In this document: piece by piece, positions 32,251 through 41,336 of the stretch
How positions within the stretch are numbered: the first letter of the stretch is position 1
How the letters are laid out: each line of letters opens with the position of its first letter
Assembly: GCF_005144795.1 (NCBI RefSeq)
Contig: NZ_SWFJ01000005.1
Location: forward strand, 87,265 to 151,264
Source of the DNA: Streptococcus mitis
GTDB taxonomy: Bacteria; Bacillota; Bacilli; Lactobacillales; Streptococcaceae
DNA: 64,000 nt
Reading direction: 5' to 3'
The notes under the pieces: model-generated
Told to the model about the DNA's origin: nothing
Database searches by the model: none
Seen by the model: only the letters and a program-made list of their open reading frames with translations
Position numbers and translations under genes: made by a program

Positions 32251-32279
32251 TTATCATCCAGCAATAAAAAATATATAAT
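32251..32279 (+). promoter_or_regulatory. Promoter of dhaKLM
   Basis: TTATCA, a 17-base spacer and TATAAT at 32274-32279. The poor -35 next to the operator suits a promoter that needs an activator. Confidence 0.65.
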
Positions 32280-32318
32280 GAAAGCGAAAACAAAGGTAAA
32301 TGCCGAAAGGAGTTTCTC

Positions 32319-33308
32319 ATGAAAAAAATTATAAATGAACCGATACAGGTTGTTGATGAAATGTTGCAGGGGTTGTCATTCATGCATGATGACTTGGTAG
32401 AACGCTTAGATGGTTTTGATGTCATCGTTAGAAAGGCAGAAAAGACAGGAAAAGTTGGACTCATTTCAGGTGGAGGTTCAGGACATGAACCAAGTCATGC
32501 TGGATTTGTAGGAGATGGAATGTTATCTGCTGCCATTTGTGGAGCAGTCTTCACTTCACCTACTCCGGACCAAATTTTAGAAGCCATCAAGGCGGCTGAT
32601 GAAGGTGCTGGAGTTTTCATGGTCATCAAGAACTATTCTGGTGACATTATGAACTTTGAAATTGCACAAGAACTTGCTGAAATGGAAGGTATTGATGTAG
32701 CAAGTGTTGTGGTCGATGATGATATTGCGGTTGAAAATAGTCTCTATACCCAAGGCCGTCGAGGTGTTGCCGGTACTATATTAGTCCATAAAATTTTGGG
32801 TGATGCGGCTCGTTCTGGTAAATCATTATCTGAAATGAAGGACTTGTCCGACAAACTTGTCTTAGAAATTAAAACAATTGGGCTGGCCCTGTCTGGAGCA
32901 ACCGTTCCTGAGGTTGGGAAACCAGGTTTTGTTCTAGAAGATGATGAATTTGAATATGGAGTTGGTATTCACGGTGAGCCAGGATATAAAAAAGAGAAAA
33001 TGCAACCTTCAGCACAATTGGCCTCAGAATTGGTTGAAAAACTATCTGAAGGTTTCCAACTTAAAGCCGGTGAACGCTATGGGCTTCTCATCAATGGTTT
33101 AGGAAGCACTCCTCTTATGGAACAATACGTATTTGCAAATGATGTGGCTAAATTACTCCATGAAAAAGGTGTTGAGTTGGCGTTTAAGAAAATTGGAAAC
33201 TATATGACATCAATCGATATGGCTGGTTTGTCATTAACATTGATTCGATTGGCAGATGATGAATGGTTGGATGCTCTAAATGCACCTGTTAGTACACCAG
33301 CTTGGTAA
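32319..33308 (+). CDS. dhaK: Dihydroxyacetone kinase subunit DhaK
   Basis: Binds dihydroxyacetone covalently for phosphorylation by DhaL. The 329 residues carry GGGSGHEPSH (51-60) and His218 in GVGIHGEPG, which forms the hemiaminal with the substrate. ATG follows CCGAAAGGAG. It heads dhaKLM. The product dihydroxyacetone phosphate enters glycolysis. Confidence 0.95.
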   Translation: MKKIINEPIQVVDEMLQGLSFMHDDLVERLDGFDVIVRKAEKTGKVGLISGGGSGHEPSHAGFVGDGMLSAAICGAVFTSPTPDQILEAIKAADEGAGVFMVIKNYSGDIMNFEIAQELAEMEGIDVASVVVDDDIAVENSLYTQGRRGVAGTILVHKILGDAARSGKSLSEMKDLSDKLVLEIKTIGLALSGATVPEVGKPGFVLEDDEFEYGVGIHGEPGYKKEKMQPSAQLASELVEKLSEGFQLKAGERYGLLINGLGSTPLMEQYVFANDVAKLLHEKGVELAFKKIGNYMTSIDMAGLSLTLIRLADDEWLDALNAPVSTPAW

Positions 33309-33329
33309 GACTCAAGGAGGAAATGTCGC

Positions 33330-33905
33330 ATGAATGTTGAACAAGCTCTTGAATGGATGAAGCTTTTTAATGAAAAGATTCAAGAACAGAAAGATTACCT
33401 TAGTGAGTTAGACACTCCTATAGGAGATGGAGACCACGGTGGAAATATGGCGCGTGGCATGACTGCAGTTATGGAAAACTTAGAAGGAAAGCAATTTGAA
33501 ACAAGCAGTGATGTTTTTAAACTTGTCTCAATGCAATTACTGAGCAAGGTAGGCGGTGCTTCTGGTCCTCTGTACGGCTCTGCTTTTATGGGCATGGCCA
33601 AGGCTGATTCTAATTCGAAAATAGAGGAAATCTTACAAAGCGGTTTGGATATGATTGTCAAACGTGGGAAAGCAGAAGTTGGAGAAAAGACAATGGTTGA
33701 TGTTTGGACTCCTGTTATTGCTGCCTTGTCTGCTGACCAATTGACTCAAGAGTCTATTGATAAGGTAGTGAATGCTACCAAAGATTTACTTGCAACTAAA
33801 GGAAGGGCATCTTATGTCGGAGAACGTTCTCTTGGACATATTGATCCTGGATCATTCTCATCAGGATTACTCTTTACTGCTCTTTTAGAAACTGGGGTGG
33901 TTTAA
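33330..33905 (+). CDS. dhaL: Dihydroxyacetone kinase, ADP-binding subunit DhaL
   Basis: Carries tightly bound ADP, which is rephosphorylated in place by DhaM and used to phosphorylate dihydroxyacetone on DhaK. The 191 residues contain the Mg-nucleotide motif TPIGDGDHGGNMARGM and GGASGPLYG. It follows dhaK by 21 bases with AAGGAGG, and its stop shares one base with the dhaM ATG (TAATG). Confidence 0.95.
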   Translation: MNVEQALEWMKLFNEKIQEQKDYLSELDTPIGDGDHGGNMARGMTAVMENLEGKQFETSSDVFKLVSMQLLSKVGGASGPLYGSAFMGMAKADSNSKIEEILQSGLDMIVKRGKAEVGEKTMVDVWTPVIAALSADQLTQESIDKVVNATKDLLATKGRASYVGERSLGHIDPGSFSSGLLFTALLETGVV

Positions 33906-34279
33906 TGGGAAGTATTGGTCTTGTTATCGTTTCACATTCCAAAAACATTGCACAAGGTGTCGTTGAACTGATTAGTGAAGTAGCTAAAGATGTTCCGATT
34001 ACTTATGTTGGAGGAACCGAAGATGGAGGAATTGGAACGAGTTTTGATCAAGTAGATAGGGTTGTTTCCGACAATCTAGCAGATACTTTATTAGCCTTTT
34101 TTGACCTAGGTTCTGCTAAAATGAACTTAGAAATGGTGGCTGATTTCAGTGATAAAAGTATCGTCATCAACAGGGTTCCAATTGTAGAAGGTGCATATAC
34201 TGCAGCTGCTCTTCTTCAGGCTGGTGCAGAACTGTCAGTTATTCAAACACAGTTGGCGGAGCTTGAAATCAATAAATAA
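33905..34279 (+). CDS. dhaM: PTS-dependent dihydroxyacetone kinase phosphotransferase DhaM
   Basis: A 124-residue EIIA-Man-type domain that passes phosphate from HPr to the ADP on DhaL. The phosphohistidine lies in IVSHSKNIAQG (residue 11). It is the short single-domain form of Gram-positives, lacking the HPr and EI-like extensions of E. coli DhaM. No glpF follows, unlike the Lactococcus locus, so glycerol uptake must be encoded elsewhere. A terminator follows about 80 bases later. Confidence 0.93.
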   Translation: MGSIGLVIVSHSKNIAQGVVELISEVAKDVPITYVGGTEDGGIGTSFDQVDRVVSDNLADTLLAFFDLGSAKMNLEMVADFSDKSIVINRVPIVEGAYTAAALLQAGAELSVIQTQLAELEINK

Positions 34280-34360
34280 GGAATCTTCCTATCATTCCGT
34301 CTATAGGTGGGCTATTGATTATCTCAACTATCAAATTTTAAGTAAATAATTTCAAAATCA

Positions 34361-34392
34361 GAAAGGGATTGCTTTGGGCAGTTCCTTTTTAT
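34361..34392 (+). terminator. Probable terminator of dhaKLM
   Basis: AAAGG-GA-TTGC / GCAG-TT-CCTTT imperfect stem followed by a T tract. Confidence 0.7.
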
Positions 34393-34681
34393 TTTAACAA
34401 GAGTAAAGCTATAGTGTTTCTAAATTGTGAATCATTCAAAACTGATTGTGACGGAACTATTCTAGCTTTAGAATCCTTCAAAAATTAAAATTTAAGACAA
34501 TCAATTGCTTAGAAGAGTGCGAAAACATTTAATTTATAGGAATTCTAAACCTAGATTTGCATAGATATTTATGAAGCCAGGGTATTCGATAGTTAGGATT
34601 GTTCTATTCTGAAAGATTTGAGCTGTCAATTGTATAGGATAGTATATTGACAATGAATTTTGTTGAAAGGTTCCTTGTTTT
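34393..34681. other. AT-rich intergenic stretch without a recognised gene
   Basis: About 290 bases after the dha terminator in which no convincing coding region, RNA or repeat was recognised. A possible -10 (TATATT) lies near 34643. Confidence 0.5.
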
Positions 34682-34834
34682 ATGGTAGTCTATAGTAAAA
34701 GAAAGCCTTATCATTATATTTGTATCTTTAATCTGACTTGGTTTGTGTCTAGAAGAGGGATAGATATTTTGGGTCTCCAAATAACAATTATATTTTCACT
34801 TGCAAAAAATGTATTTCAACTTTACCTAATGTAG
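34682..34834 (+). CDS. Possible small protein or remnant, function unknown
   Basis: A 50-codon frame starting MVVYSKRKPYHYICIFNLTW and ending NVFQLYLM. An AAAGG lies 11 bases before the ATG, which is rather far. The composition (basic start, aromatic and hydrophobic middle) looks like part of a membrane protein, but the frame is short and may be chance or a fragment. No family recognised. Confidence 0.22.
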   Translation: MVVYSKRKPYHYICIFNLTWFVSRRGIDILGLQITIIFSLAKNVFQLYLM

Positions 34835-34923
34835 AAGAAGGAAATATCATAAAACGCTTATGACTTGTTGGAAAGAGAATGGGAACTAAAAATAGATTCC
34901 CTTTACATATTAGGAGTAGGTAG

Positions 34924-35655
34924 ATGAGTAATCTAGAGTCAATTCGTAAAGCGCATATTATCGTGTGGGGTGCCTATCTATTTTTATCATTAAGAGCGCC
35001 GCTAATTAGCAGCACAGAGTATTTCTTGCTTATTTTTTTAGCGTTTCTCTATTCGATAGTATCGCTCCCTATATATTCAGTGAAAAATAAAATAGTATCT
35101 ATCTGTCTAGCCATAAATTCGATCCTGTTAATGAGTTTCCCAATTTTAATCAATAAATTTTTCCCAGGAAACGTTTCTACTTATATCGTATTAATCAGTA
35201 TTTTTATCCTGGAGTTCTTAATCTTTAATAAAATTGGTAAAGATTTTGATACTAGATTAGCTAGCGAGTATAGGAAAATCAGTCGGTTTAAAAGTAAGAT
35301 GTCTCAATCTCCTTGGATAAAATATTTAGAGATTTCTAGTTTTATATTAACTATATTTCCATTTATTCTTCATGGTACAGTTGATAATCGTGTATTAACT
35401 CTTATCTTTTTGATAGAAATGTGTGTAGATACTACGATAAAGGTTCTATTAAACAGAATCTTTAAGACAAGTGATGTAATTAAAAGGAGAGTATTTTCTC
35501 TGTTTGTACTAGATTTGATTGTCTATTTATTTTTAGGCTATGTTTTAGCAATTCAAAAAGACGGATATCTGTTTTCAATTCTACTAATTTTTTCTAATTT
35601 TTCACTTCCCTTTATAAGAGAAAAAGAGTATGAATTATTTAAAAATAAGACGTGA
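34924..35655 (+). CDS. Multi-pass membrane protein, unknown function
   Basis: A 243-residue protein with about seven to eight hydrophobic segments (for example residues 12-30, 33-50, 57-75, 85-103, 135-150, 160-172, 190-212). A short cytosolic loop between the two halves (around residues 105-130, DTRLASEYRKISRFKSKMSQ) is basic. AGGAGTAGGTAG precedes the ATG. I recognise no family. It is much more AT-rich than its housekeeping neighbours and opens a cluster of small membrane proteins, suggesting acquired DNA. Transport, immunity or envelope roles are all possible. Confidence 0.7.
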   Translation: MSNLESIRKAHIIVWGAYLFLSLRAPLISSTEYFLLIFLAFLYSIVSLPIYSVKNKIVSICLAINSILLMSFPILINKFFPGNVSTYIVLISIFILEFLIFNKIGKDFDTRLASEYRKISRFKSKMSQSPWIKYLEISSFILTIFPFILHGTVDNRVLTLIFLIEMCVDTTIKVLLNRIFKTSDVIKRRVFSLFVLDLIVYLFLGYVLAIQKDGYLFSILLIFSNFSLPFIREKEYELFKNKT

Positions 35656-35659
35656 GATA

Positions 35660-35864
35660 AATAGGGTCAAATCTTACTTCTCCTTAAAATTAAATAGTGA
35701 AAGGATATCTTATCTAGCTGACGAAGAGATAAAAACGAAGTTATCTATCGTTAGGACACTATCTTAGCCACATTAATGGAGAATTATCTCTCTATAACGA
35801 AGTTCTTTTTTCGGATCGATGTTACAGTAAACATAGCAATTGCTTATTTTATGGGAGACCCAAT
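35660..35864 (+). pseudogene. Possible degenerate coding sequence
   Basis: Between the 243-residue membrane protein and the next small ORF, protein-like segments appear in two frames: RISYLADEEIKTKLSIVRTLS, then a stop, and in another frame SLGHYLSHINGELSLYNEV running into the small ORF at 35865. No start codon or single open frame joins them. It could be a decayed gene. The reading is weak. Confidence 0.25.
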
Positions 35865-36041
35865 ATGTTTAAACTAAGTGATAAAGCCAGAATAATATTT
35901 GCTATTTTAGGAGCGAGTTCCATATTAGTCAGCATTTATCTTATTCCTTTTATTAAAACTGAGAATAAATTTTGGGAAATAATTTTATTTATATTAGGTG
36001 TATTACTAATTGGAATTTCATTACTTATTCCAAAAAAATAA
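35865..36041 (+). CDS. Small membrane protein, unknown function
   Basis: A 58-residue frame beginning MFKLSDKARIIFAILGASSI and ending LLIGISLLIPKK. Two hydrophobic segments (about 10-29 and 38-56) are separated by a short charged loop (KTENK), a hairpin topology with a basic tail. GGGAGA lies about eight bases before the ATG. Similar size and topology to its neighbours. Immunity or regulatory membrane peptide is conceivable, but no family is recognised. Confidence 0.5.
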   Translation: MFKLSDKARIIFAILGASSILVSIYLIPFIKTENKFWEIILFILGVLLIGISLLIPKK

Positions 36042-36142
36042 ATTTTGGAATAGTATTCGTGAGTAGGTAATCATTTCTTGGTAGGATTTTTTAATGCTAT
36101 TGATGAATGGGATGGAAAAAGTGACAATAAATTAAGGATAGG

Positions 36143-36364
36143 ATGGATAGTATTATGATGGTTGTTTTAATTTTGATGGTTGTGATATTTCTGTATTATG
36201 TAATTACAGAGTATTTTCAGAATAGTTATATTGACTGTATACTATTTCTAACATTGCTGATTTCTCATTTGATATGGGATTACTATTTTTTGCCCATTGA
36301 AATCTTATTGGCATTAAGTGGAGTAAATTTACTATCAAGATTTTTCAAAAAAAAGAGAAGTTAA
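36143..36364 (+). CDS. Small membrane protein, unknown function
   Basis: A 73-residue protein with three hydrophobic stretches (about 4-21, 29-44, 48-64) and a strongly basic end (SRFFKKKRS). Two starts are possible: 36143 (behind AAGGATAGG) or the ATG pair at 36155. Upstream (36079-36157) a short frame reading VGFFNAIDEWDGKSDNKLRIG ends over this start and may be a remnant. No family recognised. Confidence 0.5.
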   Translation: MDSIMMVVLILMVVIFLYYVITEYFQNSYIDCILFLTLLISHLIWDYYFLPIEILLALSGVNLLSRFFKKKRS

Positions 36365-36415
36365 TAGAGTTGTTAGTGGATTATTAAGACGAAAGGTAAA
36401 ATTAGAATATTTACA

Positions 36416-36628
36416 ATGAAACATTTTTTTGCAGGAATTGGTGAGATAAGATTTAGTAATTATCTATTGTCTCTATGTGTAGGACTAGCCCCTCTTTTTC
36501 ATATCTATGTAATAGGCTCTGAAATGAGTTTTGTGAAAATAGTATTATCTATTTTGGGAGTCATATTTGTGGGTATTTTAACTATTGCTCGAATTTATAG
36601 AAGATTTTTCTATAATTCACTAGAATAG
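36416..36628 (+). CDS. Small membrane protein, unknown function
   Basis: A 70-residue frame with two hydrophobic segments (about 15-35 and 39-60) and a basic end (ARIYRRFFYN). No clear ribosome site: the nearest AAGG is about 20 bases upstream. Last member of the AT-rich cluster before conserved genes resume. Confidence 0.45.
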   Translation: MKHFFAGIGEIRFSNYLLSLCVGLAPLFHIYVIGSEMSFVKIVLSILGVIFVGILTIARIYRRFFYNSLE

Positions 36629-36665
36629 TATGGGTTAGTTAATCAATTGGAACTATTATTTTTGT

Positions 36666-36671
36666 TATACT
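36666..36671 (+). promoter_or_regulatory. -10 element before the HAD gene
   Basis: TATACT preceded by TGT (extended -10, 36663-36671). The transcript would carry about 70 bases of leader containing the hairpin AAACAAC-N14-GTTGTTT at 36696-36723. Confidence 0.5.
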
Positions 36672-36747
36672 TTACCACTTTTAAGTTTTTACATTAAACA
36701 ACCGAATGAAGTGAAAGTTGTTTATCCTAGAAAGGAAAACTCTCAAA

Positions 36748-37440
36748 TTGTCCTACAAATTTCTACTTTTCGACCTTGACCACACTCTTCTTGATTTTGA
36801 TGCTGCTGAGGATGTGGCTCTAACGCAACTCCTAAAAGAAGAAGGAGTTGCAGATATTCAGGATTATAAAGACTACTATGTTCCTATGAACAAGGCTCTC
36901 TGGAAGGACTTGGAGCAAAAGAAAATCAGTAAACAAGAGCTGGTTAACACGCGCTTTTCTCGTTTATTTTCTCATTTTGGACAGGAAAAAGACGGTAGTT
37001 TTCTAGCCCAGCGTTACCAATTTTACCTCGCACAACAGGGACAAACGATTTCAGGCGCTCATGAACTTTTGGACAGTCTCATCGGTCGTGATTATGACTT
37101 GTATGCTGCGACAAATGGCATTACTGCTATCCAGACAGGGCGTTTGGCTCAATCGGGTCTAGCGCCTTATTTCAATCAAGTCTTTATCTCTGAACAGTTG
37201 CAAACACAAAAACCGGATGCTCTTTTCTATGAAAAAATCGGGCAGCAGATTACAGGCTTTAGCAAAGAAAAGACGCTGATGATTGGAGATTCTCTAACCG
37301 CCGACATTCAAGGCGGCAATAATGCGGGGATTGATACTATCTGGTACAACTCTCATCACCTAGAAAATCACACACAAGCCCAGCCAACCTACGAAGTCCA
37401 TTCTTACAAAGACTTGCTGGATTGTTTAGATAAACTGTAA
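36748..37440 (+). CDS. HAD-superfamily nucleotidase (YjjG-like)
   Basis: A cytosolic HAD hydrolase of about 230 residues with motif I FDLDHTLLDFD, the cap region typical of subfamily IA, motif II AATNG and motif IV MIGDSLTADIQGGNNAGIDTIW. It is similar to YjjG pyrimidine 5'-nucleotidases, which clear non-canonical nucleotides. I start at the TTG at 36748 (LSYKFLLFDLD, read as Met), since AAAGGA precedes it and the homologous start is MSYKF. A further TTG at 36718 would add ten unlikely residues. Confidence 0.85.
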   Translation: MSYKFLLFDLDHTLLDFDAAEDVALTQLLKEEGVADIQDYKDYYVPMNKALWKDLEQKKISKQELVNTRFSRLFSHFGQEKDGSFLAQRYQFYLAQQGQTISGAHELLDSLIGRDYDLYAATNGITAIQTGRLAQSGLAPYFNQVFISEQLQTQKPDALFYEKIGQQITGFSKEKTLMIGDSLTADIQGGNNAGIDTIWYNSHHLENHTQAQPTYEVHSYKDLLDCLDKL

Positions 37441-37466
37441 AAAGTGGTTTAGATAGCCACTTTTTG
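37439..37466 (+). terminator. Terminator of the HAD gene
   Basis: AAAAAGTGG / CCACTTTTT stem that begins at the stop codon. The ung -10 element follows directly. Confidence 0.8.
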
Positions 37467-37473
37467 CTATAAT
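37465..37473 (+). promoter_or_regulatory. Extended -10 promoter of ung-mutX-pyrC
   Basis: TGC-TATAAT immediately after the terminator T tract. The ung ATG follows at 37502 behind GAAGGAG. Confidence 0.7.
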
Positions 37474-37501
37474 AGAGGCAGTAAATACGAAGGAGCCGGC
37501 T

Positions 37502-38155
37502 ATGGAACACTCATCTTGGCATGATTTGATTAAGGAACAATTACCCGAAGGTTATTTCGGGAAAATCAATCAGTTTATGGAGCAGGTCTATGCTCAGGGG
37601 ACTGTTTATCCACCCAAAGAAAAGGTTTTTCAGGCTCTATTGACTACACCGCTTGAAGAAGTTAAGGTGGTGATTCTAGGGCAAGACCCCTATCACGGGC
37701 CAGGTCAAGCGCAGGGCTTGAGTTTTTCTGTACCTGACTCTATCCCAGCTCCGCCATCCTTGCAAAATATCTTGAAAGAATTGTCAGATGATATCGGAGT
37801 CAAGAAGTCCCATGATTTGACAGCTTGGGCTGAGCAAGGAGTCTTGCTTCTTAATGCTTGTTTGACGGTTCCTGCTGGACGGGCCAATGGTCATGCTGGG
37901 CAGGTATGGGAGCCTTTTACAGATGCTGTGATTCAGGTGGTCAATCATCTAGATAGACCAGTCGTTTTTGTACTCTGGGGAGCCTATGCACGCAAGAAGA
38001 AGGCCTTGGTTACCAATCCTCATCACTTGATTATCGAATCAGCCCATCCCAGTCCGTTATCTGTTTACAGAGGATTTTGGGGTTCCAAGCCTTTTTCCAA
38101 GGTAAATACATTCTTAAAAGAGACAGGACAAGAGCCAATTGATTGGCTTAGATAA
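37502..38155 (+). CDS. ung: Uracil-DNA glycosylase
   Basis: Excises uracil from DNA. A family 1 enzyme of 217 residues with the water-activating motif [18 protein letters not shown] and the minor-groove loop [13 protein letters not shown]. Followed 9 bases later by mutX, making a small nucleotide-damage operon with the nucleotidase just upstream. Confidence 0.97.
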   Translation: MEHSSWHDLIKEQLPEGYFGKINQFMEQVYAQGTVYPPKEKVFQALLTTPLEEVKVVILGQDPYHGPGQAQGLSFSVPDSIPAPPSLQNILKELSDDIGVKKSHDLTAWAEQGVLLLNACLTVPAGRANGHAGQVWEPFTDAVIQVVNHLDRPVVFVLWGAYARKKKALVTNPHHLIIESAHPSPLSVYRGFWGSKPFSKVNTFLKETGQEPIDWLR

Positions 38156-38164
38156 GGAGAAAAT

Positions 38165-38629
38165 ATGCCTCAGTTAGCGACGATTTGCTACATTGATAAC
38201 GGGAAAGAACTACTCATGCTTCATCGCAATAAAAAGCCAAATGACGTCCATGCGGGTAAATGGATTGGTGTGGGTGGTAAGCTAGAGAGAGGAGAGACAC
38301 CTCAGGAGTGCGCGGTGCGTGAAATCCTTGAAGAAACAGGGCTTAAAGCCCAGCCAGTTCTAAAAGGTGTCATCACTTTTCCTGAATTTACGCCAGATTT
38401 AGACTGGTACACCTATGTTTTTAAGGTGACGGAGTTCGAGGGTGACTTGGTTGACTGCAATGAGGGAACGCTAGAATGGGTGCCCTATAACGAGGTTTTG
38501 AGTAAGCCGACTTGGGAAGGGGATCATACCTTTGTTGGGTGGCTTTTAGAAGATAAACCCTTCTTTTCAGCCAAGTTTGTTTATGATGGGGATAAATTGT
38601 TGGATACCCAAGTTGATTTTTATGAATAA
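38165..38629 (+). CDS. mutX: NUDIX hydrolase, 8-oxo-dGTP diphosphatase
   Basis: Cleans oxidised nucleotides from the pool. The 154 residues contain a full Nudix box (GGKLERGETPQECAVREI then LEETG). Complements MutY and Ung encoded in this window. It is the pneumococcal MutX type by length and context. AAGGAG precedes the ATG. Confidence 0.9.
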   Translation: MPQLATICYIDNGKELLMLHRNKKPNDVHAGKWIGVGGKLERGETPQECAVREILEETGLKAQPVLKGVITFPEFTPDLDWYTYVFKVTEFEGDLVDCNEGTLEWVPYNEVLSKPTWEGDHTFVGWLLEDKPFFSAKFVYDGDKLLDTQVDFYE

Positions 38630-38641
38630 AGGAGAAAGCAG

Positions 38642-39910
38642 ATGCTACTAATCAAAAATGGTCGTGTAATGGATCCCAAGTCTGGTTTGGATCAAGTGTG
38701 TGATGTCTTAGTTCAAGATGGGAAAATTGTCAAAATTGCGCCTGAGATTAAAGAAGAAGGAGCAGAGATGATTGATGCTACAGGTCTAGTAGTTGCTCCT
38801 GGCTTGGTCGATATTCATGTTCATTTCCGTGAACCTGGTCAAACTCATAAAGAAGATATTCATACGGGTGCCTTAGCAGCCGCCGCAGGTGGTTTTACAA
38901 CTGTCGTCATGATGGCTAACACTAGTCCAACCATCTCTGATGTAGAGACTTTGCAAGAAGTTCTCCAGTCAGCTGCCAAAGAGAAGATTAATGTTAAGAC
39001 GGTTGCGACCATTACTAAAAACTTTAATGGTCAAGATTTGACTGACTTTAAGGCACTCTTAGAATCAGGTGCGGTTGGTTTCTCAGACGACGGTATCCCA
39101 CTTGAAAGTAGTAAAGTTGTCAAGGAAGCCATGGAAGAAGCCAAAAAGCTTAATACCTTTATTAGTCTTCATGAGGAAGATCCAGGATTGAACGGTGTTC
39201 TTGGGTTTAATGAAAATATTGCTAAAGAGCATTTCCATATCTGCGGTGCGACTGGGATGGCTGAGTATGCTATGATGGCGCGTGATGTCATGATTGCCTA
39301 TGCAACCAAGGCCCATGTTCATATTCAGCATTTGTCTAAGGAAGAAAGTGTTAAAGTAGTTGAGTTTGCTCAAGGTTTGGGTGCGCAAGTCACAGCAGAA
39401 GTAGCGCCACAGCATTTCTCTAAGACAGAAGCACTTCTTTTGACTCAAGGTAGCAATGCTAAGATGAATCCACCGCTTCGCTTGGAATCAGACCGTCGTG
39501 CTGTTATCGAAGGTCTTAAATCAGGCGTCATCACAGTTATCGCGACTGACCATGCGCCTCACCATGCGGATGAAAAAAATGTTGAGGATATTACTAAAGC
39601 ACCATCTGGTATGACTGGCTTGGAAACATCCCTGTCTCTCGGCTTGACCTATTTGGTGGAAGCTGGAGAGTTAAGCTTGATGGAATTACTAGAAAAGATG
39701 ACCTACAACCCAGCCAAGCTTTACAACTTTGAAGCAGGTTACTTGGCTGAGAATGGTCCAGCGGATATCACTATTTTTGACGCTAAGGCTGACCGCTTTG
39801 TGGATTCCCATTTTGCTTCCAAAGCAGCTAATTCACCATTCATCGGTGAAACCTTAAAAGGGCAGGTCAAATATACCATCTGTAAGGGACAAATCGTCTA
39901 TCAAAACTAG
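38642..39910 (+). CDS. pyrC: Dihydroorotase
   Basis: Third step of pyrimidine synthesis. A 422-residue type I (PyrC/PyrAB-like) enzyme with the metal motif [10 protein letters not shown], the second metal region LHEED, and ATDHAPHH near the C-terminus. It is separated from other pyr genes and lies downstream of ung-mutX, 12 bases after mutX, so it is probably cotranscribed with repair genes. Confidence 0.96.
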   Translation: MLLIKNGRVMDPKSGLDQVCDVLVQDGKIVKIAPEIKEEGAEMIDATGLVVAPGLVDIHVHFREPGQTHKEDIHTGALAAAAGGFTTVVMMANTSPTISDVETLQEVLQSAAKEKINVKTVATITKNFNGQDLTDFKALLESGAVGFSDDGIPLESSKVVKEAMEEAKKLNTFISLHEEDPGLNGVLGFNENIAKEHFHICGATGMAEYAMMARDVMIAYATKAHVHIQHLSKEESVKVVEFAQGLGAQVTAEVAPQHFSKTEALLLTQGSNAKMNPPLRLESDRRAVIEGLKSGVITVIATDHAPHHADEKNVEDITKAPSGMTGLETSLSLGLTYLVEAGELSLMELLEKMTYNPAKLYNFEAGYLAENGPADITIFDAKADRFVDSHFASKAANSPFIGETLKGQVKYTICKGQIVYQN

Positions 39911-39951
39911 GTGGGAGTCTGCTCTGTAAATAAAAAGAATAGAGAGCCTAT

Positions 39952-41313
39952 ATGTACCAAACCCATCATTTCAAAGACAAGTTTATCTTATTTTTAAAGA
40001 TATTTTTCCCTATTCTGATTTATCAATTTGCCAATTATTCTGCCTCCTTTGTTGATACGACTATGACAGGTCAATACAATACCATGGACTTGGCTGGTGT
40101 GTCTATGGCAACCAGTATCTGGAATCCCTTCTTTACCTTTCTAACAGGGATTGTGTCAGCCCTGGTGCCCATCATTGGTCACCATCTTGGTCGAGGCAAA
40201 AAGGAAGAAGTTGCATCTGATTTTTACCAGTTCATCTATCTGGCTTTGAGCCTATCTGTGCTCTTACTGGGGATGGTACTTTTCTTGGCACCACTAATCT
40301 TGAATCATATTGGGTTAGAGGCACCAGTGGCAGCAGTAGCGGTTCGCTATCTCTGGTTTTTATCTATCGGAATTATCCCCTTATTGCTTTTTAGTGTCAT
40401 TCGTTCCTTGCTGGATTCACTGGGGTTGACCAAACTGTCCATGTACCTCATGCTTTTGTTACTTCCTCTCAATAGTGGATTTAACTATCTCTTGATTTTC
40501 GGAGCCTTTGGTGTTCCAGAACTGGGAGGTGCTGGTTCTGGTTTAGGTACTTCCTTGGCTTATTGGGTCTTGCTGGGAATTTCTGTTCTGGTTTTATTTA
40601 AACAGGAGAAGCTTAAAGCCCTACATCTTGAAAGACGAATTCCATTTAATATGGATAAAATCAAGGAAGGAGTTCGTTTAGGTCTTCCTATTGGAGGAAC
40701 TGTCTTTGCGGAAGTGGCTATCTTTTCCGTGGTTGGTTTGATTATGGCGAAGTTCTCATCCTTGATTATTGCTAGTCACCAGTCAGCCATGAACTTTTCA
40801 AGTCTTATGTACGCCTTTCCTATGAGTATCTCATCGGCTATGGCTATTGTCGTTTCCTATGAAGTGGGAGCCAAGAGATTTGATGATGCGAAAACCTATA
40901 TTGGTCTAGGAAGATGGACTGCCCTTATTTTTGCGGCCTTCACCTTATCTTTCCTTTACATTTTTAGGGGAAATGTGGCCAGTCTTTATGGTAACGACCC
41001 AGAATTTATCGATTTGACAGCGCGCTTTTTGACTTATAGTCTTTTCTTCCAGTTAGCAGATACCTTTGCGGCACCGCTTCAGGGAATTTTACGGGGCTAT
41101 AAGGATACAGTTATTCCTTTTTACCTTGGTTTGCTTGGTTATTGGGGCGTAGCAATTCCAGTGGCTATGCTATTTGATTCCCTAACAGATTTTGGAGCTT
41201 ATTCTTACTGGATCGGTTTGATTATTAGTCTGATAGTGAGTGGGGCGCTTTACCGATGGCGTCTAACTGTGATTATGAAGAGATTTGAATCTTTAGCAAA
41301 ATCTAAACGATAA
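39952..41313 (+). CDS. MATE-family multidrug/Na+ antiporter
   Basis: A 453-residue membrane protein with about 12 helices in two MatE repeats (N-terminal YQFANYSASFVDTTMTGQYNTMDLAGVSMAT; C-terminal half from about residue 240, LPIGGTVFAEVAIFSVVGLIMAKF). It resembles NorM/YeeO-type exporters. It is not the recA-linked DinF locus. Substrate unknown. It starts 41 bases after pyrC. Confidence 0.92.
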   Translation: MYQTHHFKDKFILFLKIFFPILIYQFANYSASFVDTTMTGQYNTMDLAGVSMATSIWNPFFTFLTGIVSALVPIIGHHLGRGKKEEVASDFYQFIYLALSLSVLLLGMVLFLAPLILNHIGLEAPVAAVAVRYLWFLSIGIIPLLLFSVIRSLLDSLGLTKLSMYLMLLLLPLNSGFNYLLIFGAFGVPELGGAGSGLGTSLAYWVLLGISVLVLFKQEKLKALHLERRIPFNMDKIKEGVRLGLPIGGTVFAEVAIFSVVGLIMAKFSSLIIASHQSAMNFSSLMYAFPMSISSAMAIVVSYEVGAKRFDDAKTYIGLGRWTALIFAAFTLSFLYIFRGNVASLYGNDPEFIDLTARFLTYSLFFQLADTFAAPLQGILRGYKDTVIPFYLGLLGYWGVAIPVAMLFDSLTDFGAYSYWIGLIISLIVSGALYRWRLTVIMKRFESLAKSKR

Positions 41314-41336
41314 AAAGTTTGTGAAAAAATATTCTT

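Noticed and set aside
34847..34863. Inverted repeat TCATAA-N5-TTATGA
   Set aside because: Resembles the terminus repeat, but arms and spacer differ, and it is likely by chance in AT-rich DNA.
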